From: Larimichthys crocea
Lineage: Eukaryota; Chordata; Actinopteri; Sciaenidae
Direction of reading: 5' to 3'
DNA length: 64,000 nt
NCBI RefSeq assembly: GCF_000972845.2
Contig: NC_040016.1
Location: 13,040,701-13,104,700 of the forward strand
The translations under genes were made by a program, and so were the position numbers. The notes beneath the pieces are model-generated. The model did no database searches. It saw only the letters and a program-made list of their open reading frames with translations, and was not told where the DNA came from. Position 1 is the stretch's first letter; every line of letters begins with the position of its first letter. Shown one piece after another: positions 11,130-23,428 of the stretch.

Positions 11130-12869
11130 CTAAGCCTCCACTTCTGCCTCTTTTGAATCTCCATTTTCCTCTGTCTTCTGCTTTTTTGTCTCCACCTTCT
11201 CCACCTTCTCCTAAAACATAAAAAAGGGAAAATATTTCACGCATTAGCAAAGATCAAAGCTCACCAGATTAGGCAAACACGTCGAAAACAATTTAAAACA
11301 GTGTGCTTAGTGACAACCCACCTCTTCCTCTTCAGCTGCACGCTTCACAGGCTGTGCATCAGTCTCTTCAGCAGGGGGCGCCTCCTCTGCTTTCTCTGTA
11401 AGGACAACATGTCACTTTAAAAATGAATCCTCTAGTTTTGAGTGTAATTAACACAGAATTAATGGATGAATCAATCTGGTCTAAATGTAATGGGGTTTTT
11501 TTAAAGGCTGCATTTATGAGGGAAATCAAAAGGCAACAAAGTGAGAGATGTGTATCAAGCATTGTGTTCCTTGAAACAGTATTTTTTAAAAATTAACATA
11601 CCATCCCCATTTTCATGTTTCTCTTCTTCTTCTTCTGGTTTTTCCGCTTTGTCGCTGTGATCAGCACCGTTCTGAGAGAAGAAAGGGAAACGTCACTCAT
11701 GTAAAACACATCATGCCACAATAGTTTGTGTGTAATATTGCAAAAAGATAAAAAACATATTAAAAATAATCCCCTTGCATGTACAGACTCCTGTGGGGAC
11801 AGTTAAAGAAAAGGCATGTGTGTGTGTAGAGCTCTCATTACTCCCCAGAGGATTAGCGACCAAGCTCTCAGACTTTGAGACACAGATAGAAACGTCCACA
11901 GACTTGCTAACTAACATCTGTGCCGTTTCACAACCCAAACAAAGCGCTGTGTGCAGAGAGCAGCTGAACAGGAGGGGGAGGCGGGCGCAGCGACACCTGC
12001 ATGATGAGGGGCGCTAAGACAAAAGGCCATGAGGCTGGTCCTCGTCTACAAACTCACTGTGCCATTGGCAGGTGCGTCCCCGTTGTCGGTCGTCTTCTCC
12101 TCCTCCTCTTCCTCCTCCTTCTTCTCCTTCTTCTTCTCCTCCACTTCTACTTCTTTCTTCTCTTTCAGCTCCTACAAAATAAAAGCATGATTTTTTTTTA
12201 AAAATCGGGCGAGTTTATTCTGAAGTGCCACACACACGCTCTGGTTTAATTTTTTTTTAAGAAAAAAAAGCCGGTTTAACATATCTGGGGTTAAGTTAAA
12301 ACCAAAGAGACTTCGTTAGAAATGATTAGTGGCAGTGCCGAACGTTTCCATAACGTTAGGTTAACGTTACTGTGGCTTCCCGCCCACAGCGGCAGCAGCA
12401 GCTCCGCTTCACCAGCTGTACCGTCTCTGCCGCTTTGTCTGCTCGACTCAAGACATTTTTTAGCTAACCACATCACACAACGTTGGACTTTCCAGACACA
12501 ATATTTGTCTGTCGACGCTGAAAATCACAAATAAGTCACCTCTGTAGTGCGTGGTTGTCGACAAGTGGCGTTTCAACATTACAGTCATTTAGGTAATTTA
12601 CACCCCCCCACCACCAACACCACCGCTTCAAATTACTGTTCCAACTTACACGAACGTTAAACGGTAACGGTTACTACAAACGGCAACTTTATACTGAACT
12701 CGACTTAGTTTTGTTAATTCTTGAACTAAATAACACAACAACTTAAAACAAAACAAAAGTTCACAAAATCTTTTTCTTTTTTTTTTCACACGAGAATAAA
12801 ACCTTGAATGAAACGCACCTTGGCTGTAACCTCTGCAGTTACGGTAGTGTCAACAGCTGTGTCGGCCAT
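11130..12869 (-). CDS. prothymosin alpha / parathymosin family acidic nuclear protein
   Basis: Prothymosins are small, unfolded, highly acidic nuclear proteins that bind linker histone H1 and influence chromatin and cell survival. Five exons read in order on the minus strand join in frame to 129 aa: 12869-12819, 12171-12058, 11671-11602, 11395-11322, 11210-11130. The start MADTAVDT and the block KELKEKKEVEVEE match the family N-terminus. A Glu/Lys run at about residues 24-43 is followed by NGDAPANGT, as in PTMA. KRAAEEEEEK (about 97-106) and TKKQKTEENG (about 111-120) match the conserved C-terminal region and its nuclear localisation signal. Features are mixed: DAPANG and TKKQKT are PTMA-like, while the Lys-rich middle and EENG end are parathymosin-like. 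The protein also continues past the usual end with DSKEAEVEA. I therefore give the family but no symbol. The five-exon layout agrees with the family. Confidence 0.85.
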
Positions 12870-13175
12870 GGTTAATTTGGTGAATTAATGTAGGTGATAA
12901 TATTCCTAGTTCAGAAAAAATAAAGATATTTTTTTTCTTTAATTGTTGGCTCTTTGCCTCTTCGTGTGGATAGTCCAAAGAAGCTGAGAGAGAAATGATG
13001 TCTACCCGTCTCCGCTTTTCTCTCGGGCTCGTTGAAAATCCACTCTCGTTGGATACAGCGGGTCGATCCCGCACCTGATTGGTTAATATCAACCACCGGA
13101 TTATTTGATTGGAGGAATAATTTATCAATCTTAAAGAGACGGCCCGCCTACTATTTATCTCATCGCTGATTGGTC
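12870..13175 (-). promoter_or_regulatory. promoter and 5' UTR of the prothymosin-family gene, triple CCAAT
   Basis: Read on the minus strand there are three CCAAT boxes (plus-strand ATTGG at 13078-13082, 13108-13112 and 13169-13173). There is also a GC box (plus-strand GGCCCGCC at 13141-13148) and an AT-rich ATAAATAG motif at about 13150-13157 that could act as a TATA element. The start site would lie near 13120, giving about 250 nt of 5' UTR. NF-Y-bound CCAAT arrays are common in housekeeping and growth-related promoters. Confidence 0.5.
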
Positions 13176-16100
13176 AATTGTTTTAAAGCGCTGCACTATG
13201 ACACCAGAGTTCTTTTTTCTACTACCCATCAGTTTGATTTTCTTTAACCCGAATCTGAACAATGGATCAGAAGTGGTCTATTATTAAAGTTATGATAATT
13301 CACCAGTCTACAGACGACTGAATATGATCTTAAGTGGATGGATTGTAAAAGTTTATAAACATTATTCACACGGACGACATCCTTTGTCTTAGCGCTCTTT
13401 TCTCTGCAGAGATGGGGTGTCAAATTACATGCAAAAAGGAATACTGTGACGATGTGAAAACCATGCGGCCACTCCTCCTTTCTATATTTAACATTTGTAA
13501 CGAACAAAATGTGTTCCTGCCACAATGTGCTTACACTTTCACTATTTACCTGCTCTTCTGAGGCGAGCCAGTAACACACAAATCACACTTAAGCGTCTCC
13601 AATTCTGGTACAAAAGCATTTTACCTAAAGGCACAACATACAATGCATAGCTTAAGAGGTACACATTCATTTTAGAGATTTAGAATACATTAAATTGGAG
13701 CATCAAAAATAATTTATCTATATGAATTGATATATGTCAAGTATGCTTACATGTATTAATTTAGTACAATCCCCAGGGGGAAACTTGTAGTTTGTTTCAG
13801 GCAATATTTGAAAATAGATTTTTAAAAATGTTTAAAAGATAAGAAGATCAAAATAAATAAATAAATAAAAGTGTCACACACTGTCTAGTAGGAAATAAAT
13901 ATGTTGCTTTGTGATTTGTGAATCTATCAGAGACAGTTATGGTGTGTGTTGTGTGGTACGCTATGTGTGTGCCTATAATACTGTACATTCATTTGATTAA
14001 CATATATAAATATGTTTTTCTTTGCCACTGTCGCCAGGTGTTTACTCATGGTAGGAATTTATGTAAATAATATTATAAAGAGCACTTTGGTCTAGACATG
14101 ATCTATATGCAAAGTGTCTTGTGTTAACTTCTGTTATGATTTGATTTATGATTTAATTAGAATTCAAACTGAATTAGCCATTGTCATGATAGGTGGTGCA
14201 TTTCAGTGCAAAACTTTTTAAAGTCGATGAAAGGCTGGACCACCCTATATCTGAGACAAAGTTTAAGTCGCATAATAGACAGTCTTGCTATAAGAACTAA
14301 TACATACACATGCAAAAAATAAAAAATGATAGCATGCACCCTATGAATGTAGTGTCTGGGGGCATTTAATGGCAGATGCAAGTGATTTGCCAGACCTCAT
14401 AAAGGACTCTGAAATACTACTACCGCATTTTCTGTAATTCACATTTCAGCTGTAACTGATAAAACATGATTTACATGTAATATTTCTCCAGACATTTCCC
14501 TCTGTTCCTGGTCATAAGGAACACTTTGGTCTTAGTCCTGGTTGAGAGATTGTTGCCTGATGTCCCAAACTGGCTTTTTTCCCTCTTCTCCTTCAGAAGT
14601 TATTTGAGGTGAACTTTCTTTGCAGTCGCTGCACTCACTCATCCAACTGTTAAACCAAAGGAAGTGGCAACACACAACTAAGTGGGCCCCTGAACTCTGT
14701 AATTTAAGCCTGCATTTGGTCAGTGCCTTACTCTCTGCGAAGAAGACAGAAAACACGTTTTTGTTTCAGGTAAACTCTGCCATATTTTGTGGTATTTTAT
14801 GCCATGCCGCTCTGACTTACAATTGAATTCCTCATGTGTCAACACACTAATCTGACCCTGAATAGCCTTAGTTGCCACACCTGTCATTGTTTCTGCCCAC
14901 ACACGACTATAATTCCTTTTTGTAAAACGCTGATCTGGACTTCAGATAGTTGTCACAGCAACAGTGTAATGTCCACCTTGCCATTTATAAAACACATTTG
15001 CATGTGCTCCACATAATATGACAGTTCTTGGATCCAGACTTCAAATATTTCTAGACAGTTGTACTAATGTTTGTATCCTGAACTTGCCCCAACACACCCA
15101 AGGAGGATATCTTAACACAAGTATTTCTTCAGCCTCTAATTTTAGGGCCTCCTAACCTAATCCTAAACCGCCTCAGTTATCTTCTCTGTGCCATGCCAGC
15201 ATTCAAGACGCTGATTTTGAAGAAGCCTCCAGGCCCTCTTTAGTCATTCACCTCACATTCTGCAGAAATATAATTATGAAGACTGTAATTACATGCAGAG
15301 ATCAAAGCCTTGTGTGTCAGTGGACTAGCTGGTTACTGAGAGATGTATTTTCTCTCTCATATAAGTATGTTTTTGCACTTAAGCTGAATCTGTTGTTGTG
15401 CCATCACATATTACCTGGCAACTATATCAAGGATATATTGCAAATTTAATTTAATGCCAAAGTTTCTGATGTATTATGTGAAACACTGATGCAGCATTAC
15501 TTTTAAATTGTGTGGTTGAATTAGAATTAATACACAAAGCAGCAATGGGCTTGAAGATAAAGAGATACCCTTTTATTTTGGTAAATTAAGACCATGTGGC
15601 GACTGCAGCGCATTGAACCAGACATACACAATGTAATGGCCCCAGTGTGTGCAGAAACTTCAGAAGATCCATGTGAGGAACAGAGGAGTAGACTAAAGAG
15701 AAGGCATTACTCACTCTTTTTCTGTAACTGGAAAATGGGAGCAATCAGGGCAAGGGGGGAGTGTTTGTGAGATCATTTCCTGTTTCTTTTTTTTCCCTTA
15801 TTTGCCTACCTCAACATGTTTCCATGGGCCACCAATCTGTTACAAAGGGGGGAAAAATCTGTGTATGCACTGCCTGTTCATTCTGCAGGTAAAGAAGTGA
15901 ACCAAACTGTTGTAACAAGTACGGTAGTCAAGGAAAAGTTGAAAAAGAGATGCGATTCATGTCGTGATTTTTTATAAACCCCTTATTTGCCAACAAATGG
16001 AGTGTTTACCACACTTTCCACAAGTAGGAACTGGAAAACTTTTTCATGCTATTTGAAGTTGTGGAGCCACAGAAAGCAATACTGTATAAAAGAAAAGCCT

Positions 16101-19100
16101 CTTTGTGTTCATAATGACACACGTTTAAACGTAAATGAAGTATTTTGCATTGCTTCCCACATCCCTCCTTTGCATTTTAAACTGTTTCCTTTGTGCTGAC
16201 AGGTCAGAGGATAAAGGCTATAGGATAGGAAGTATGGCACCTTTATTTCACCTTAATTTCTTGAGGACAAAGGACCGACCTGACTTGAGGAATGTCAGTG
16301 CTTCGGGGGGTTGAGCAAAGTGGGGCCCATCAAAGAGCAGAGGTCAGGATTAGGCGGGGGAAGGGTCCCGATAATTGGAAGAATTGGTGGAGACAAACTG
16401 GGCTCTTTTGTTTTGAACAGCAGTGTCCTATATGGTCGAGTTGGCTTTCTCTGGTTTTCTGGCAACTGCTGCATAGTACAGGAACAACATAAATTTGACT
16501 TCTCGCTGGGACTCTTCAGTTGAATGCACAGATGGAAGAAAGTGTGCACATATTGATCCATACTTAATACAATTAAGTACAGTCATTACAGACAATAGTG
16601 AAGACATATACACCAGTAGTGCCGCCACGAGACCTCCAGAAGCTCCTCCTCTATTTTCAAATAAATAAATGCACAGCACATGTATAACAACTTTTCTGTA
16701 AACGAACAAAGTTTCATCTATTTTGAACGTTTTATGATTATTGTTTTGAGATGTCTTTATGGTTGTGAAAAAGTAAAAAAAAAAGTTTAATTAAATGCAC
16801 ATTGCATTTCTATCAATACACAGAAACACAAAACAAGTGTTTACTCCACTAATTCCACCAACATAATCTATTAATTGTAATGTTGGTCATTTATTGATTG
16901 CGTTGGCACTATTAGGTTACTGCAACAGTCAATAGTAAGATTCAGCAGATTATAAAGAAATTATATGAGCATTCATTGCAGTATGTGTGAACATATATTT
17001 AACAAAACAATAGAAGTAAAAACAAAAAAGTCAAGTAAGAAAACACAAAATAAAAGTATATACAGCATCAAACACTAATTTGAAACACTGACTTTTACAG
17101 AAACACACATAATGTGAACCAAAGCTTCCTAGAGGTGCTATGCCAAGAGATCCTGAAATTCCGTGGCTCTGGATATTGTTGGAGCTGTTGTGGTTGACAT
17201 GTCTCTTCAGTGTTGCATGGATTAGTCTGTAGGTGCTTTGAGGATTTGTAGAATGCCAGAGCTAGTGTTTCCAAATGCTTTTTGAGTCTTTTTGGCCTCT
17301 GTGCACTCTGAATTTAAAGCAGTGTTTGCCACTATCTCAATCTAGTTTAAAATGGGTGCTAGAATTATTCAAGCATTGTCTCCCCATTTTTCCTGATAAT
17401 CGCGGGCAGGATATCGAGGAGTAGCCAAAGTCTGGAGAATGTTGCTCTGTTAACGCTTGGTTATCAGCTCTGTTGTTTCTGGCTCTATTTCTGATTTACA
17501 GGAGCCAACTGCTACTGTTTATAAAGTGGGAGAAGGATTACCAACTCTTGAATTGAGGCTACAAATCCTATCTATAAAGATGTGTCCTATCCCATCCAGA
17601 TGAGGGGAACACAAACACCCTATGTGGAGTAGAGACGAAATTTGAAGTTCTCATTAATAATGAATGTGGGTAGATTGTGTGATGAGTGACGGTAACATAC
17701 ATCAACTACAGTAATATAGCCATTGGTACTAGACTATGGTGCTGAAGAAGCCGGCTGTTCATCTTTAATTTGACCCTCACCTGTAAGTGGTGACCAAAAA
17801 TTATAATCTGTATACAACCAGCTGAGATCTTGTGAATCTCCACAGGGGATTGTCTGCCTTGCCACTGTGGCAGCATCTCTTGTTGGTGGAGGCGTTGGAG
17901 GACACTGCTGGGGAAAAGGTCACCTGGGATATTCTACTCACTGTGTTGCTACAGCGACCCTGAGTTTGAAAAGCTGCAAGAGAATAAATAAATGAATGAA
18001 CGGACAGATGGACGAATGGATGACACATATGATGTGTAAACATGTCATGTATATGCATTACCGTACAAGAGCAAAGCTAATGTATGTATGCTGTGAATTA
18101 ATGTAGCACTAAGATGTGTTCATCCAGATCATTTGTGCAACTCAAAGAGGTTGAAATGTCAAACGATTAATCATAGACTGGATTTAAATTCAATAGATGT
18201 TGAGATGTGACTTTTATTTTTTTGTTCAAACACAGCAATAGCAAAAGATAAACATGTTTCGGTCCTTGACCATAAACGGTGTCCGATTGCAGTGGGAGGC
18301 AGTGCGACACATCATCTGCCAGGAAGCACTGTGTCCCACTGAGATATAATACATCATACACAGGATTAAAACTAATACCAATACCATAATACAAACACAT
18401 GTAGTGTGTATTATCTTAAGCTACATTTAATTTGTATTACTGCTGCTTTATCACACGCCATTATTTATGTTTTATTTGATCTTTCTCACACTCTAAATTA
18501 TAATGTCTTTCACAGATCTTGTATTTTGTGTGATGACATGTTTATTCAAGTCAGATAACATGATTATTTTACACCCACAAACACACCAGATCCTGCTATC
18601 TGCTATCTATGTATGCTGTATGATTCTCCAACATTTTCTACTGATTTCCAGTCCAAAACATACCAGAATTATTCAAAAACTTATCGCTGCTGTGTTGGCA
18701 GCCTGAACGACTACATTGTCTTTTAGTATAGTAAGGGTGCATACATAATTGCAACACTGTTTAGCAATTAGATTGATATAGTAAAAACAAAAAAAACATG
18801 CATAATTTGTTAAGGTATTATATAAATTAAACATAAAAAGGGTATATAATGAATGAAAACCTATAACAACTAAGCACACTGCAATATTACATGTAATCTC
18901 ACAATGAGCCTTTGTCTTTTAAGGTCTCATAAATAATTAACAGATAGACTGTGCTTCAAAGAGTAGTGAAAGTTTTCCCTCTGCACTGCTTAAGCTCAAC
19001 ATCAGCTGTACTACCTTATTTATTTCACCTCTTGGCTCCACCCCTGCAACTGCCTTGCCAGAGAAAAGTGGAAATTTCCAGTAATTCCTTCTGCTTTGCA

Positions 19101-21111
19101 AGAAATGCTCCTCCTCCTTTTACTTTCCCGCCTTTCACTCTACCTGCTCCTTCCTGCTGAAGACCTCATGGCTCTCTGCTCAGCTGCTGAACCGTGTGGT
19201 GCCCTGCAGGTTTTACTTTACACAAGGAGAGAGACAAAACATAACACCTTTTTATTTTTATGTCATTGTCAGTGACACATACATCTATGTATATTACCAC
19301 AGAAATATGATCTTTGTATTGAACATGTTTGAGATTAGAGTGGCGGTAGAGAGTGAGGATTAAAGCCAGACTAGTCATACCAAAGTGTCTTCAATAAGTG
19401 CTTTTTAAATGTGTAATTTTCTCTGACCTTCCTGGAAAGAGCTTGTCCAACCATGTATTTGTTTACTATTTTGAAAGTACATAGTATCTTGTTACCTTCT
19501 GAATGACTATTAAGGGGTTAAGCTACGTGTAACTATTACATTAGTGCTTGCATGATAAACAAGGGTTGGTTTGGGATCACAGAACAGATGGTAGATTTGC
19601 ATTTCTATTTCTCTGGCTGATCTGATATTCTGGTGTCTGGCTTGTTTCAAATATATCACATGCTCCAAAGATTTCAACTGACAAATCGAAGAATGAAGAA
19701 TTGAGAAATGTGACTAAGATCCTTGGGAGATTAAGACAGTGAAGGTGTAGCACAGATATGAAAGACAAGATGTTATCTGTTAACGTATTTACAGCTCGAA
19801 AGGTCCAGGCTACCCTTACACTACATCTGTGGTTTTTACTTCCTCTTAATTCAGACCACAATATAACCGTGTACACATCAGCAGCCTTGACACTTTGTAG
19901 AGAATCATTTTAGACAAACTCTAAATAAAGCCACGAGACAGCTGGAGAGGAGAAGTTTGAGTGTGTTGATGGCATGAGGCACACTGACCTTAGGCCCATT
20001 GTGAAGCACCAACAAAGAGCCATCTGCACAGCAACCAAAGCTGAGATGAGGGACTCACACACAGGGGGACTGAGGGGGGTAGGGCACAGGGACCTGGAGA
20101 GTGTAAGAAAAAGAAAACAAATCAGCGATAAAGACATATTTACATGGGACTTTATCTGCTGGATCATGTCTGAACATCAAAGCAGCCGATGGTAATATCT
20201 CAGAGGTTTGTACAAAGAAGCTACTCAGTATATGCAGCAAGAGAGTATCTTTCCACTGCTGGGAAAGTGGAAGACAAGAGCTGCTGGCCTAATCGCTCAA
20301 GAGCACATTTCCTGCCTCCTGCATGATGAGATGAAGTCAACTGAAGCTGCTCAAGGCTAATATTTAACCAAAAGCTGCTTCTCAAACACGGTGTACATCT
20401 CAATCATTCGTCCAACAGGCTTTGTCTCTGCACTGATCTGAAAAGAAATGATCTCTCAGTTTAGAAGGATCATATTTTGGATGTGTTTTTAAGGTGCAAA
20501 CCCTTTTTTCACATGTAATTTGGTGCATTCCAAAATGGTGAAAACAAAGACAAAATGGTGTCAGTGACATCTGTAAAAATCACAAATGTTTCACAGGTAA
20601 GACGTGAATCAGGATTGCTTAGCAACAGCAGTAAAAAAAATTCTTGCAGCATGTGTGGTAACATAGAAACTGATCCTGCTGCCACCCAGCGGTGGACTGC
20701 TGGTATACGAGCTGGGGATGAACTGGCACTGCAAATGATCAAAGGCTCATTTCACTAAAGCGTGTGTGTCCAGTTAGATGAAATAGCCACATTTACCTGC
20801 AAGGCGCAAAGCCCATAATTGAAGAGGGACTTGATAGGAAAAAAAAAAAAAAAGTGTTTTCCTCTTTCCTTCCTCAACACTGTTCGAAAAATATGTTCAG
20901 TCATTTGATTGGCTGGAAAATGCACCAGCTCTCATGGCGGGTGGTTGCTTAGCAACACTCATGGGAGGGTGGGATGTGGGTGGGAGGGTGTGAGTGTTGG
21001 TTGGGGCTGGTGGTGGTGGTGGAGGGGGAGAAAGCGTCAAGGGGGATGGAGCATTCTGGGTGAAGGCAGACTGAGGGAAATACCTGGCACTATTCCCAAA
21101 TAAACAAACAT
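13176..21111. other. gene-free intergenic stretch
   Basis: AT-rich sequence with short A/T and AATA runs (for example 13852-13870 and a 14-A run near 20840). None of its open frames shows a known domain, and none chains across splice sites. I see no RNA gene. Confidence 0.5.
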
Positions 21112-21270
21112 GAGAGAGAGGGAGAGAGAGAAAGGGAGAGGGAGGGAGGGAGAAAGAGAGAGAGAGAGAGGGAGGGAGGGAGAAAGAGAGAGAGGGAGGG
21201 AGTGGGGGGAAGAGGGGGAGGTAGAGAGAGAGAGAGAGAGACATAGAGAGAGAGCGGCAGAGAGAGGACA
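21112..21270 (+). repeat. (GA)n/(GGGA)n polypurine tract
   Basis: From 21112 to 21240 the plus strand is almost pure purine, with only two pyrimidines. It is built of GAGA and GGGA units with mirror-like stretches. Such tracts can form triplex (H-DNA) structures. Long Ser/Leu/Pro-rich frames on the opposite strand are artefacts of this composition. Confidence 0.9.
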
Positions 21271-23383
21271 GGGGTTTTTTCTAGATAACAGTCTTGTGTT
21301 GAGATAAAGGGAACAAGGCATTTTATAAGTGCTAACACAGTCTGTTGCCAAAGCAGAACCAGACCGGGGACAGGAAGTAGATTGTATTTTACTAAAACTC
21401 TGCCTGTAGTGAGATAAAAGTTGACAAGAACTTTATAATGAATTGCTAGTTGTTTGAGATAATAATGGACTCCAGTAACATTAGTTTTTTTGTAGAGATG
21501 TATTTAAACCTGGGAGAAACACTATGACTAACAGTTTGAAGTGGAATAAATCAACAGGCCTGCACGCAGTCCTCAGATAAGAACCTGGAGAAACACAACC
21601 TGTACCTGCACGTCTTTGTTTGCCCAATTGGGCGTGTAGGTGTTCGTATTATTTCCTTATAATTAGGATGAGTTTAACTAAATACAACAATCTCCAGTGT
21701 ATACTAACAACTCAAATTGCATGGGGTTAGGAGATGTGAAGCTGAAGGTGTGCTGGAGAATGGGGAAACTGTTGAGGAGAAAAGGTGGAAAATGTGCTTA
21801 TATGGAGAGGAGGAGTGCTGCTGGTAGGTACAGCCTGCAGAAGGAGGTTGGCCTTGGAAATGGCTGATGCAGGCGGTCTCTACAGGCAATGAGGACTCTT
21901 TGTCAGGAGTAGGAAATGAGGTTTCTGTTGTGATTAAAAGGAAGGTTTCTATGGCAATGCAGAGAGCCGTGTGCACAGAGAATTTGTTGGGAGTGGAGGG
22001 GGCTAAGAGAGAGTAGAATTTCAAAGAAAGCAGCCTCCTCCATCACATCTCCCACCGCCGCCACCCCTCTGCTTTTCCAAGGCACCCTTTTATCTCTGAT
22101 AATCTGTTTTCATAGCCACACAGTTGAGACTGCAAGGGGGATTATGTTGAGCAGAGCAGGTCATTGGTTGATCAGTCATAAATGTTTACAGAGTAGCAGT
22201 TTCACTTCCCCAAATCACCGCTGTCAAAACCTCAGCGGAAAAAAAACCCTTTAGCAGATAAGATAATTAAAACCACCCAAGCTGGATGATTAACATAATG
22301 ACCCGAATGTGTCTCTTCCTTGTTTAGACAGGCACACTTAAATCATTCAAATGAGCCCCTTTGATTTGATAGAAGTGTATGATGGCATCGGCGTGAGCTT
22401 TAAAACTAAATATAGTAACACGCTTTGTTAATTGTTTCACTGTGCTGGTAGTAAAAATATGTTTCTTAAAATAAGTTCCCCATCCTGATGTTCTCTTTTA
22501 TACAGAGGAAGTTGCACTCTGCAGCACTGACTGCCATCTTTGCCCCAACACCGACTCGCTCCAGGATGTTTGGATAAGGTGACATTTGAAACTCCAGAGG
22601 ATCCAAGTGAAGTTTTTTTTTGTTGAACATTAAAAGCCCCACCAACTTACTGACAGTAAAAAAAAAGATGGTACATATGAGAATAATATGGTAATCTTCC
22701 TGGTATGCCTATACTAAGAGGATACAACTCTTAATAGTTGTGGTGTGTGAACAGACAACTCATTGAATGCAAATATAATAAAAGACTCTTTAATCTGAAT
22801 ACATGAGGAGTGTGATTCACCAAAATAAAATAATTATTATTCCAGGGACAGAAATGTGTTCAATATCAGTGTGTACAGTGAAGCGCTAAAAGCTTCTCGC
22901 CTCCTTTTTGGAAACAGAATCAAGGTCTCAGCATGCCAATTACGATTACAAAAGGTTCTGCTGCCCCCCACCTTTCCTTTTGAGCATAGCAGCAAGTATC
23001 ATGTAATGAAGCACTGCCAGCGAGGGAGGGCTGTACTGAGACCAGATTGTATAGTCAAAGCCAGATGGCAAGTCACACATCAAAAGGACAGCTGGTGACC
23101 AGAGTCTGAAAAGGCATCTTTATAACACCAAACCTGATTAGTTACAACTAAACAAATCACAACAAGATATAATATACAGGCCATGCCAATTATTCATCAT
23201 AAAATGTGACATACACATAACATTATTAAGCTTTAAATGTTTATATGCGCAAGCTGCAACATTTCAAAATGGCCAATCAAGCTGGTTCGATCAGCGGTCA
23301 TGGCCCTACAGTGATCTATATTACGGTAAACAATGAAAGCAGGCCCTTCAACAGCAGATGACGTTGAGGATGAGGGTCCTGTT
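21271..23383. other. gene-free intergenic stretch downstream of odad1
   Basis: No coding exon, RNA gene or recognisable repeat was seen. Sequence up to about 23384 may belong to the odad1 3' flank. Confidence 0.45.
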
Positions 23384-23389
23384 TTTAAT
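23384..23389 (-). terminator. odad1: candidate odad1 polyadenylation signal (ATTAAA variant)
   Basis: On the minus strand this reads ATTAAA, about 40 nt past the odad1 stop codon. No canonical AATAAA was noticed close by, so the variant hexamer is the best candidate for a short 3' UTR. Confidence 0.35.
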
Positions 23390-23428
23390 ATGTGCACATT
23401 AACTAAACTGATCCGGTCAATGATTGCG

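Noticed and set aside
20897..21351. Ser/Leu/Pro-rich minus-strand frames of 82-115 aa
   Set aside because: They are the translation of the GA-rich polypurine tract and contain no non-repetitive core.
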